From contig JBMONO010000038.1 in the NCBI GenBank assembly GCA_049323655.1, positions 1-64,000 on the forward strand: 64,000 bases of DNA, given 5' to 3'. The DNA is from DB1 sp049323655. GTDB lineage: Bacteria; Desulfobacterota; Desulfobulbia; Desulfobulbales; SURF-16. The notes beneath the pieces were generated by a model. The model searched no databases. It was not told the DNA's origin and saw nothing but the letters and a program-made list of their open reading frames with translations. Of this stretch, positions 9,143 through 16,632 are shown piece after piece (position 1 is the first letter of the stretch; each line of letters starts with the position of its first letter). The position numbers and the translations under genes are program-made.

Positions 9143-10513
9143 TTACCGCCCATTGTTCGCCTCATTGATTTCCTCAGCAACTCCCAGATCACGGAGAATC
9201 ATGCCCCCCTGAAAACTCAGCAGCGCCCGGGCGACGAGATGGTCGTTGCGGCCGGCCACCGCCATGGCCCGGGCCTGATCAAGGGCCGCCTGCGCATGGA
9301 GCAGATCAACGAGCTGGGAAAGGGAATTTTCGTAGCGGACCCGGACCAGTCTCCGTCCTTCCTCGGCTGTGGCCAGGGCGGCCTCGGCCAGTTCGAGATT
9401 CTTGCCGCTCTCCTCCACTCCCCGGTAGGCCTCGTAGACCGCGAAATCGACTCGTTTCTTCAGGCCGGCAAGGTATTCATCGCTCTCCGTGATGCGATAG
9501 CGCGCCTTCGCCTTCTCGTACTGCCGGCGGCCGCCGTCATAAAGCTGCCAGCGGGCAATGGCCGAAAGCTGCCAGCTCTCGCCCTCACCGCCAAAGAAAT
9601 TTTCATGATCATTAAACTGATAGCTGCCGCCCACCCCGATGGTGGGGAGAAAGCCCGCCCCTGCCAGGTCAAGCCCTTTGCGGGCCACCTGCCGGCGTGC
9701 CTCCATGGCCAGGATGTCATGACGGCCTGCCGCCGCTTCCTGCCAGGCGACGAGATTTCGGACCGGCAGATCGATCTCTTCATCGCCAACGCCGACCGGC
9801 GCATTGACGCCGAGCAGCAGACCAAGCCCCCGGCACGCCACGTCATGATTTTTCCCGGCACTCACCAGTCGTTGCTCAGCCGCGGTCTGGGCCGTTTTTG
9901 CCCGCAAAATATCGGAGTAAAGTCCCAGTCCGTTGTCATGGCGCATCTCGGCGATACGGACGTGCTCCGCCGCATCCTCCACCCCTTTTTCCGCCGCCAC
10001 GACAAATTCCCGGCCCGTACGCACCGCAAGATATGCCTTTACCACTTCCATGGCAATTTCCTCCCGGCTCCGCTCAAACTGCAACGCCATGGCCTCGGCC
10101 TCCTTGCCCGCCATCTCCTCGCCGATTTGCACCTGCCGGGCAAAAAGAGGCTTTTCCACCGCCAGGGAGGTCTGGAAATCGTTGGCTGGATTTGGGTGGT
10201 TAAGGGAATCGATGCGAAAATCCGCAACGGTAAAACGCTGCTGATTGAGTTTGGCCATAAAGCCATAAGTGGGGTTGGCGGTACGCAGATAGCGTTCCTC
10301 AATGGTCACGGTTGGTCCCATGCCGCTTGCCGCGAGGCCTCTCTCCTGGCGGCCCGCCTCCACCGCCATTCGGCCGGCCCGCAACAGGTGATTGTCCCGC
10401 AGGGCGACATCCACCGCTTCTTTAAGGGTCATTACCTTCTCTTCAGCGCACTGCCCATGACCTGCGGAGAGCGCCAGCCAGCAGCCGAGCACCAGAAAGA
10501 AAACATTTCGCAT
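9143..10513 (-). CDS. TolC-family outer-membrane efflux protein
   Basis: A 456-residue outer-membrane factor. It has a signal peptide (hydrophobic stretch after RNVFF, probable cleavage near GQCAEE), then two OEP repeats with long amphipathic helices, including TLKEAVDVALRDN at the start of the first. It is the first gene of a three-gene RND operon and should supply the exit duct. The start was chosen because AAAGG lies 7 bases upstream and leads straight into the signal peptide; an in-frame start 33 bases upstream is less likely. Confidence 0.9.
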   Translation of the reverse strand: MRNVFFLVLGCWLALSAGHGQCAEEKVMTLKEAVDVALRDNHLLRAGRMAVEAGRQERGLAASGMGPTVTIEERYLRTANPTYGFMAKLNQQRFTVADFRIDSLNHPNPANDFQTSLAVEKPLFARQVQIGEEMAGKEAEAMALQFERSREEIAMEVVKAYLAVRTGREFVVAAEKGVEDAAEHVRIAEMRHDNGLGLYSDILRAKTAQTAAEQRLVSAGKNHDVACRGLGLLLGVNAPVGVGDEEIDLPVRNLVAWQEAAAGRHDILAMEARRQVARKGLDLAGAGFLPTIGVGGSYQFNDHENFFGGEGESWQLSAIARWQLYDGGRRQYEKAKARYRITESDEYLAGLKKRVDFAVYEAYRGVEESGKNLELAEAALATAEEGRRLVRVRYENSLSQLVDLLHAQAALDQARAMAVAGRNDHLVARALLSFQGGMILRDLGVAEEINEANNGR

Positions 10514-10616
10514 TGGTGTGCCTTTCACCATATCGCCACAACTCATCGCCGCTCCACCCTTTGCATGACGGTTTTCTTCAGGCTCCCGGCCTTGTCAAAA
10601 CAGGTGTATTTTGTTA

Positions 10617-10644
10617 ATTATACAGAATGGGCCAGGCGAAACAA
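10617..10644 (-). promoter_or_regulatory. Candidate sigma-70-type promoter for the RND efflux operon
   Basis: On the minus strand a perfect TATAAT (complement of 10617-10622) lies 16 bases after a weak -35 TTGTTT (complement of 10639-10644), about 100 bases before the TolC-family start. It sits in the divergent gap with the channel gene. The -10 is strong and the -35 is poor. Confidence 0.35.
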
Positions 10645-10792
10645 GCCGGATGGCGGGCAAAATTTTCCCCTGTGCCCTTTCACGGAACCCCTGATTCCTT
10701 TCAAGGGGGCATTTTAGACCGGGCAGCCACGGGTTTCGTTCATTGTGCCGGGGCTTGCTGAACGCCAACAATACGACAGAACACTCGCCGCC

Positions 10793-11875
10793 ATGCTATT
10801 CCGGATCATATCGACCATCCTCAGCCTTTGCATCATTTTTTTCCCGACAACGATTCTGGCCGACGCGACCACCTTTCCCGACAACGAGCTTATCATCGGC
10901 ATCAAGGAATCCCCCCCCTTTGCCATGAAAAACGAAGACGGCCGCTGGGAAGGAATCTCCGTCACCCTGTGGGAATCCATTGCCGATGAATTGAATATCT
11001 CTTTCCAATATCGGGAACTGCCCCTGCAAGATATTCTCGACAGCCTGGCCAACGGCGAACTCGATGCCGGTTTTGCCGCCCTGACCATTACGGCCGAACG
11101 AGAAAAAACAATCGACTTCTCTCATCCCTATTACACAACCGGACTCGGCATCACCGTAAAAAAGGGGGGGAAACCTGAAGGAGTGCAACTACTCAAAGGA
11201 TTCTTTTCCCTGAACTTTCTCAAGGCCGTGGTTTCCCTTATGTTGCTGCTTGGCGGCATTGGACTGCTGGTATGGTTCTTCGAGAAAGACGCAAACAAGG
11301 AGCAGTTCGGCGGCGGACCGGCAAGAGGGATTGGCGCGGGCTTCTGGTGGGCGGCGGTTACCATGACCACGGTGGGATACGGCGACAAGGCACCGCGCAC
11401 CTCGGCGGGCAGACTGGTGGCCATCTTCTGGATGTTTACCGCGATCATCGTCATATCCGGCTTCACCGCGGCCATCACCTCTTCTCTGACCATCTCCGGC
11501 ATGCGGCCGCTCGTCACCGGACCAAACGACCTGGTTCACGTTCGCACCGGTACTGTTTCCTCCTCGACCAGCGCCGACTTTCTGAAGGAAAAACATGTGA
11601 GCTATCAGCGGTTCACCTCTCCGGCAGAAGGGCTCCAGGCCCTTGCCGCGGGAGAGATAGACGCCTTTGTTTATGATGCGCCGTTGTTGCGCTATCTTGT
11701 CAAAAAGAACCATGAAGAGGAGCTGGAGGTGCTGCAAAACGTCTTTCGCACCCAACAGTACGGCATCGGACTCGCCCAGGACAGCAACCTGCGGGAAACG
11801 ATCAATCGGAGTCTGCTGAAGAAAATGGACTCCCAGGAATGGCGGGATCTGCTGTTCAGCTATCTTGGCAGGTAA
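10793..11875 (+). CDS. Prokaryotic ionotropic glutamate-receptor-like potassium channel (GluR0 type)
   Basis: A 360-residue protein. It has a signal peptide (1-23), the first half of a periplasmic amino-acid-binding (SBP_bac_3) lobe (about 33-135), TM1 (143-163), a pore loop with the potassium filter TVGYGD at 193-198, TM2 (about 206-232), and the second binding half (about 240-355). This split binding domain around an inverted pore is the architecture of GluR0. The exact filter predicts potassium selectivity, gated by an amino-acid-like ligand. The start at ATG is chosen for its signal peptide; a GTG 48 bases upstream is possible, and neither has a good Shine-Dalgarno sequence. It stands alone, divergent from the efflux operon. 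Confidence 0.9.
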   Translation: MLFRIISTILSLCIIFFPTTILADATTFPDNELIIGIKESPPFAMKNEDGRWEGISVTLWESIADELNISFQYRELPLQDILDSLANGELDAGFAALTITAEREKTIDFSHPYYTTGLGITVKKGGKPEGVQLLKGFFSLNFLKAVVSLMLLLGGIGLLVWFFEKDANKEQFGGGPARGIGAGFWWAAVTMTTVGYGDKAPRTSAGRLVAIFWMFTAIIVISGFTAAITSSLTISGMRPLVTGPNDLVHVRTGTVSSSTSADFLKEKHVSYQRFTSPAEGLQALAAGEIDAFVYDAPLLRYLVKKNHEEELEVLQNVFRTQQYGIGLAQDSNLRETINRSLLKKMDSQEWRDLLFSYLGR

Positions 11876-11885
11876 AAAAAACTAT

Positions 11886-11930
11886 TTTTGTCGGAATCGT
11901 AAAAAGACACGATTCCGACGGGCCATGTTT
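11886..11930 (+). repeat. Left part of a family B repeat, split by a family A insertion
   Basis: It contains the hairpin GTCGGAATCG / CGATTCCGAC (11890-11899 and 11910-11919) followed by GGGCCATGTTT. The two intact copies at 13005-13218 show that the sequence should continue with TGTAACTCGTTG, which here is found only after the inserted family A element, at 12070. Confidence 0.8.
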
Positions 11931-12062
11931 GATGGAATCGTAAAAACTGAAAATTAACCACAGAGACCGCAGAGCGCACAGAGATAACTAATTATAATTA
12001 AAGATTTTTTCTCTGCGTTCTCTGTGCGCTCTGTGGTAAAAAAAGAGTTTTTACGGGTTTGT
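11931..12062 (+). mobile_element. Family A MITE-like element with a 7-bp target duplication
   Basis: The 132-bp non-coding element begins GATGGAATCGTAAAAACTG and ends TTTTTACGGGTTTGT. Inner inverted arms ACCACAGAG...CTCTGTGGT flank an A+T-rich centre. CATGTTT occurs immediately before (11924-11930) and immediately after (12063-12069), and the flanks rejoin into a family B repeat. This is direct evidence that the element was inserted. It has no coding capacity, so it would need a transposase from elsewhere. Confidence 0.85.
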
Positions 12063-12136
12063 CATGTTTTGTAACTCGTTATTTTCACTTTCCCGCCTGC
12101 TACGGTTTGCTTTTTTTCGAGACCATCATTTTTCGC
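12063..12136 (+). repeat. Right part of the split family B repeat
   Basis: CATGTTTTGTAACTCGTT, then TTTTCACTTTCCCGCC and GGTTTGC, matches the second half of the units at 13005-13218. It ends at the start of the MscS gene and so forms its 5' flank. Confidence 0.75.
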
Positions 12137-12143
12137 AACTGCC

Positions 12144-12764
12144 ATGAACGCATTGACCGGACAATTCTATTGGGACATCGGCCAGACGGCGCTCAGCATC
12201 CTTGTTGTCATGCTGATCGGCGGCCTGCTTTATCTGCTCGCCACTCGCGCTTTAAGGATTCTTCTGACCAGGAACTCCCTTAATGAATCATTGTACCTCG
12301 GGGCCAGGACCATCATCAAATGGATCATTCTCATTTCCGTGGCAGTTGTCGTCCTGCAGCAGGTGGGAATCAAGATCACCTCCATCATCACCGTCCTACT
12401 GACCATCGCCGGCATGATCGCCGTTGGTTTTATCGCGGTCTGGAGCATTCTCAGCAACGTCTCATCCGCGCTGCTGCTGATGTTTTTTCCCCAGTTTCAG
12501 ATCGGCGACGAAATTGAAATCATCGAACCGGTCGGCGGCGAGGGTCTCAAGGGAACGGTCAGCGACTTCAATCTTCTTTTCACCACGTTACGAGAAAAAA
12601 ACAAGGACAGCGAAGAGAGTTACGAGACACGGGTGCCGAACAACGTGTTTTTTCAAAAAACGATTCGGCGCAAAAAAGGCATGAAAACCGTCGCGCTCGG
12701 TCAGCATCTGATCAGCAAACCGATGAGCACGACACGGCAGGAACAATCACCGACCAATAGCTGA
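12144..12764 (+). CDS. Short MscS-family mechanosensitive channel
   Basis: A 206-residue membrane protein. It has two N-terminal TM segments (about 15-38 and 53-73), the pore-lining TM3 region (about 80-110, with GFIAVWSILSNVSSALLLM) and the small beta domain (QFQIGDEIEII, about 118-175). The C-terminal alpha/beta domain of E. coli MscS (286 residues) is missing, so this is a minimal or C-terminally shortened member. It probably relieves osmotic pressure at the inner membrane. No good Shine-Dalgarno sequence precedes the ATG, and the upstream flank is made of repeats, which could have displaced its original promoter. Confidence 0.82.
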   Translation: MNALTGQFYWDIGQTALSILVVMLIGGLLYLLATRALRILLTRNSLNESLYLGARTIIKWIILISVAVVVLQQVGIKITSIITVLLTIAGMIAVGFIAVWSILSNVSSALLLMFFPQFQIGDEIEIIEPVGGEGLKGTVSDFNLLFTTLREKNKDSEESYETRVPNNVFFQKTIRRKKGMKTVALGQHLISKPMSTTRQEQSPTNS

Positions 12765-12871
12765 AAACGGCAGCCGCCACAGGCCGACCGGCAATGCCCC
12801 GGATTGCAGACCAACACCTCAGATCCTCTGCTGCGGCAACGCCATCCCAGGCAAAACGGGCAACGAATTTT

Positions 12872-13004
12872 GATGGAATCCCAAAAACTGAAAATCAACC
12901 ACAGAGACCGCAAAGCACGCTGAGATAACTGATTGTAATAAAAGATTTTTTCTCTGAATCCTCTGTGCGCTCTGTGCTGAAAAAAAGACTTTTTGCGGGT
13001 TTGT
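12872..13004 (+). mobile_element. Family A MITE-like element, second copy with target duplication
   Basis: The 133-bp element begins GATGGAATCC and ends TTTTTGCGGGTTTGT, the same boundaries as the copy at 11931. GAATTTT precedes it (12865-12871) and CAATTTT follows it (13005-13011), so six of seven bases are duplicated. It has the inner arms CCACAGAG/CTCTGTG. Its boundary agreement with the first copy supports the assigned ends. Confidence 0.82.
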
Positions 13005-13218
13005 CAATTTTGTCGGAATCGTAAAAAGCGACGATTCCGACGGGCCATGTTTTGTAACTCGTTGTTTTCACTTTCCCGCCTGCCTTGGTTTGCGGGTTTT
13101 TACGGAACCATCAATTTTGTCGGAATCGTAAAAAGCCACGATTCCGACGAGCCGTGTTCTGGAACCCGTTGTTTTCACTTTCCCGCCCGCCATGGTTTGC
13201 GGATTTACGAGACCACAA
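13005..13218 (+). repeat. Tandem pair of 107-bp family B repeats
   Basis: Two units begin CAATTTTGTCGGAATCG at 13005 and 13112, a 107-bp period. Each carries the hairpin GTCGGAATCG...CGATTCCGAC, then CGTTGTTTTCACTTTCCCGCC, then GGTTTGCGG. The second unit is more diverged. The array ends 9 bases from the SH3 gene stop, so the hairpins may serve as its terminator. Confidence 0.8.
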
Positions 13219-13226
13219 TTTTCGCG

Positions 13227-13670
13227 CTACATCCCCCAGAGCAGATTACGGGAAATCCATCCGCTATTGCCGCTTTCATGCCGGACCTGGACCCAGTTTT
13301 TCGTTCTTTTCACCACCTCAAAGACCACACCGTATTTCGCCTGGCCGACGATTTTATATTTTGTGCCTGGTCCGCTGCGGATGTTGACGATTTTTGTCTT
13401 GACCACGACATGCGGGGTCGCCGAGGTGAGAGGCCCGTACACCCACCCGACGGTCCCCTCGAAATCCCTGACTTTCAACCATTTGCCTTGGCGATCGAGA
13501 ACCTGAAGAGGAAAACCTTTGCCAAGCACCCATTGAACCTCGGTGCTGTCGGAAGGCCCACTGCGCATGTTGAGCTTGCTGCCAGCCACCGCCACCATTT
13601 TCGCAGCGCACAGAGAGGGAACGACAAGGAAGACCAGCAGAAAAACAGCAAAAAACACTCTTTTTGACAT
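13227..13670 (-). CDS. Secreted protein with two bacterial SH3 domains
   Basis: A 147-residue protein with a signal peptide (1-22, ending SLCAA) and two tandem bacterial SH3 (SH3_3-like) domains, at about 26-85 and 86-145. Each contains the characteristic LNMRSGP or VNIRSGPG strand and a later W (GTVGWVYG, NSGWISR). Such domains usually bind peptidoglycan or other periplasmic ligands; no catalytic domain is attached. It is transcribed away from the phospholipase gene. Confidence 0.85.
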   Translation of the reverse strand: MSKRVFFAVFLLVFLVVPSLCAAKMVAVAGSKLNMRSGPSDSTEVQWVLGKGFPLQVLDRQGKWLKVRDFEGTVGWVYGPLTSATPHVVVKTKIVNIRSGPGTKYKIVGQAKYGVVFEVVKRTKNWVQVRHESGNSGWISRNLLWGM

Positions 13671-13823
13671 TGCATCACACCCGATTTGTTATATAAAAAA
13701 ACTATACTGTACCATACCGGACAGACATTGCAAGGAGTCCGCCCCCGTTTGCAGAGGGACGGAACAAAAAAACAGGCCAGGCGTGGTTTTTTCGGCAAGA
13801 CGCCACCTGCACGGGTGAGCTGT

Positions 13824-14885
13824 ATGCATCATCTTTCCCTTTCCTTCCAGACCCTCCTCGCCTGCAGTCTGTTGCTGCTGCCGGTCGCCGCGCCGGCCGC
13901 CGATCGCTCCGGTTTTGAGGAATGCCTGCTCAAGGCCCTGAACAATGCCGATGATGCCATGCCGGTTGGTCGGTTGAAAGAGGGGTGTCGCGCTCTCTTC
14001 CCGGAAAAAACCACCCAAGCCGGGTCGGCAGCGGCATCCGCCCCTGCCGACGATACCCCGGACAAGAGTGCGGCCCTGAAGCGGCGCGTCGCCGCCGAAG
14101 CAAAAGGATATGACAACCTCTTTGCCATCATTCCGCACCGGCCGAACTATCTGCTCTTCGCCACATACAACGATACACCGAACGGCGCCGCCCAAAGCGG
14201 GGATGAGCGGAAAACAGACAACCTGGAAGTCGCCTTCCAGGTCAGCTTCAAGGTGCCGCTGCTCCGCGATCTCCTCGGTGAGGACAACGGTCATCTCTAT
14301 GCCGCTTATACCATGAAATCCTTCTGGCAGGCGTATAACAACGAGATATCGAGTCCGTTTCGCGCCACCGATCACGAGCCGGAACTCTTTCTCGCCCTGC
14401 GCAGCGGACTGCGTCTTTTCGGCTGGCACAACCCCTATATCCTCACCGGATTTTCCCACCAGTCAAACGGCCGCAGCGGCGACGAGTCGCGGAGCTGGAA
14501 CCGCCTCAATCTCGATTTTCTTTTCGAAAAAGGGAACTACGCCCTGAGCATCAAGCCCTGGTACCGACTGCCGGAAGACGACAAAACCTCGCCCGCCGAC
14601 CCGAGCGGCGACGACAACCCCGACATCGCCAGCTATCTTGGATGCGGCGAGATTACCGGCGCCTGGACGCGCAACCGCCACACGGTCAGCGTCATGCTCC
14701 GCAACAACCTGCGCCGCCATGACAACCGCGGCGCGGTGGAGGTCGGCTGGAGCTTCCCGTTGAGCGTGACGATGCCGCTCAAGGGGTATCTCCACTACTT
14801 TAACGGCTACGGCGAATCGCTCATCGACTACGACAGTTCCTCCAATCGGATCGGTTTCGGCCTGCTGCTCACCGACTGGCTGTGA
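13824..14885 (+). CDS. pldA: Outer-membrane phospholipase A1 (PldA family)
   Basis: A 353-residue protein with a signal peptide (1-26) and a beta-barrel C-terminal half. The catalytic triad pattern is visible: H212 and S214 in GFSHQSNGR and N226 in SWNR. This is the same spacing as H142, S144 and N156 of E. coli OmpLA. It should hydrolyse phospholipids that reach the outer leaflet of the outer membrane. A family-unlike extension of about 70 residues lies between the signal peptide and the barrel. A longer frame reaches 13686 but adds basic residues before the signal; a GTG 9 bases upstream is also possible. Confidence 0.88.
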   Translation: MHHLSLSFQTLLACSLLLLPVAAPAADRSGFEECLLKALNNADDAMPVGRLKEGCRALFPEKTTQAGSAAASAPADDTPDKSAALKRRVAAEAKGYDNLFAIIPHRPNYLLFATYNDTPNGAAQSGDERKTDNLEVAFQVSFKVPLLRDLLGEDNGHLYAAYTMKSFWQAYNNEISSPFRATDHEPELFLALRSGLRLFGWHNPYILTGFSHQSNGRSGDESRSWNRLNLDFLFEKGNYALSIKPWYRLPEDDKTSPADPSGDDNPDIASYLGCGEITGAWTRNRHTVSVMLRNNLRRHDNRGAVEVGWSFPLSVTMPLKGYLHYFNGYGESLIDYDSSSNRIGFGLLLTDWL

Positions 14886-15231
14886 GTGCTGACTCTTTGT
14901 TGAGCAACAGCACGGACTGAGCGGCTCACAACACCATCATATCTTGATGGTCTCGTAAACTGATAATCAACCACAGAGACCACAGAGCGCCATGAGGTAA
15001 CTGATTGTAATAAAAGATTTTTTCTCTGTGCTTTCAATGCACTCTGTGGCGAAAAAATTTTCCCCCGCCCATGACGGCTTGATTTCCCGGAACAGAAAGT
15101 GTACCACTTTGTCATACAATTATCTGTCCTGCTGCCGATGAGCGTCATTACCGCCAGCAGCAACGGGGCGGCAAACAGCACCGTGCACGTTCCGATCCCG
15201 AGGATACGGCATGACGGAACAGGAGGAAAGC
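14886..15231. other. Gap upstream of the Cus operon with one repeat copy
   Basis: About 345 bp without a gene. It holds a family A repeat (about 14946-15061); the remaining 170 bases leading into the efflux operon contain no recognised promoter or metal-regulator box that I could support. Confidence 0.6.
14946..15061 (+). repeat. Family A palindromic repeat, diverged copy
   Basis: It starts GATGGTCTCGTAAACTG, has ACCACAGAGACCACAGAG and an opposing CACTCTGTGG arm, and shares the ATTGTAATAAAAGATTTTTT centre with the copy at 12872. The right end is eroded and no target duplication is seen. Confidence 0.75.
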
Positions 15232-16632
15232 ATGACGGCACATTCGGCCAGCCCGGACCACCCGGCCGGAAGAAAGCTTTACCAAGCAGCCTGCATCCTG
15301 ATTATTGTTGTTCTTGTCGCCGTCTTTCCCGCCGCGTCGTCCGCCGACAACGATGAACCGGACTGGACACGACTGGAAAACGACCGGAGCATCGTTGCAG
15401 GCCCGGCCCTTTCCGACTTGATCGCCCGCGCCCAGCGCGACAATCCCGCCATTGCCGCAGCCCGATTGAGCTGGCGTGCTGCCGTTGAAGACTACCGGGT
15501 GGCAAGCAATTTCCCTGACCCGCGACTTTCCGCCTCCTATCCCACGGAAACTCGCATCGGCGACGAGGAATGGCAAATCGCCCTCTCCCAGCCTCTCCCC
15601 CTGCCGGGTCAACTCGATGCCCAAGGCGAGGCAGCCACCGCCGACATCCACCTCGCCCGCCTTACTTACGAAAAAACGGTGCGGGATCAGACAATCGAGG
15701 TCCGCCAGTCGGCCCACGAACTCATCTATCTCCAACAGGCCATCGCCATTGCGGCCGGCAATCGCGACCTGCTCGATCAGCTGATGGCATCCGGCCGCGC
15801 CGCCTACGCCCGGGAACGGACCAGCCTGATCGATCTTTCCCGGGCCGCGGCCCAGTCAGGCCAGCTCCAGTATGACGAACAACTTCTTGCGGAACTGGCC
15901 CGCACCGAACGGACGAGACTGAACGCTTTGCTGAACCGCGCCCCTGACGCCGCCATCGGCACGCTTGTCCCCCCCCTTTTCAGTCCCATCACCCATTCCC
16001 TCGATGAGCTGTACCGTCTGGTCGAGGAGAATGGTGTTGATGTCCTGCTGGCCCGGGCCGAGCTGGAAAAAGCGGAACGTGAAGTGACCCTGGCTCGTTA
16101 TCGGACTCTGCCGGAGGTCGATGTCGGTCTCTTTGTCAACAGCATCGCAGAGGCCGACCCGCTGACCGACAACGGCCGCACCGGGATCAAGGCGGTGGGC
16201 GCCACCGTTTCCCTGTCCCTGCCCATCTGGATCGACAAGAATCAAGGCCGGATGACGGCAAGCAGAACCCGGGTCGAACAGGCAAAAGCCGAGGTGACAA
16301 AGCGCGTCAACGAGGCACGGGCCGCGGTAAGCCGCCTCTTTTTTCGAGTGGGCAACGCCGCCCGGCTGATTGCTCTCTACCGCGACGAACTCATGCCCGA
16401 GGCGGCAAAATCGTTGGAAACGGCGGAAACCTGGTTCCGGGAAGGCAAGGGCAGCCTGTCCGACTTTACCGAAACCCGCACCGTCTGGTACACTTTCCAG
16501 CTTGCCATGGCCAGGTCGCAGGCCGACTACGGCCAGAACCTCGCTGCCCTCGAAGGGCTGATTGGCCGCGATCTGACCACTGCCGGGTCGCAAACGCCCC
16601 CTGTTTCCACGGACACGAAAGAGGTGAAGTGA
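15232..16632 (+). CDS. TolC-family outer-membrane efflux protein of the Cus operon
   Basis: A 466-residue outer-membrane factor with an N-terminal hydrophobic segment (about 20-40) and two OEP domains rich in long helices. AGGAGG lies 5 bases before the chosen ATG; another ATG 21 bases upstream is also open. Its stop overlaps the start of a second, lipoprotein-type outer-membrane factor (TGATG). It is first in a run with CusB- and CusA-like genes, so a role in the Cu(I)/Ag(I) exit channel is likely. Why two such genes are needed is unclear. Confidence 0.86.
   Translation: MTAHSASPDHPAGRKLYQAACILIIVVLVAVFPAASSADNDEPDWTRLENDRSIVAGPALSDLIARAQRDNPAIAAARLSWRAAVEDYRVASNFPDPRLSASYPTETRIGDEEWQIALSQPLPLPGQLDAQGEAATADIHLARLTYEKTVRDQTIEVRQSAHELIYLQQAIAIAAGNRDLLDQLMASGRAAYARERTSLIDLSRAAAQSGQLQYDEQLLAELARTERTRLNALLNRAPDAAIGTLVPPLFSPITHSLDELYRLVEENGVDVLLARAELEKAEREVTLARYRTLPEVDVGLFVNSIAEADPLTDNGRTGIKAVGATVSLSLPIWIDKNQGRMTASRTRVEQAKAEVTKRVNEARAAVSRLFFRVGNAARLIALYRDELMPEAAKSLETAETWFREGKGSLSDFTETRTVWYTFQLAMARSQADYGQNLAALEGLIGRDLTTAGSQTPPVSTDTKEVK

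Larger units (their letters stand above)
12765..13226. other. Repeat-filled gap between the MscS and SH3 genes
   Basis: About 460 bp without a gene. It contains some 100 bases of unassigned sequence, a complete family A element (12872-13004) and a tandem pair of family B units (13005-13218). All open frames here come from the repeats, so none is called as a gene. Confidence 0.75.

Noticed and set aside
12819..13007. Short minus-strand frame over the family A repeat, with a peptide like AQSAQRIQRKNLLLQS
   Set aside because: The frame is created by the repeat itself; the same peptide type appears at other copies.
11880..13222. CRISPR array
   Set aside because: Repeats are few, long, diverged and not separated by unique spacers of even size; no cas genes.
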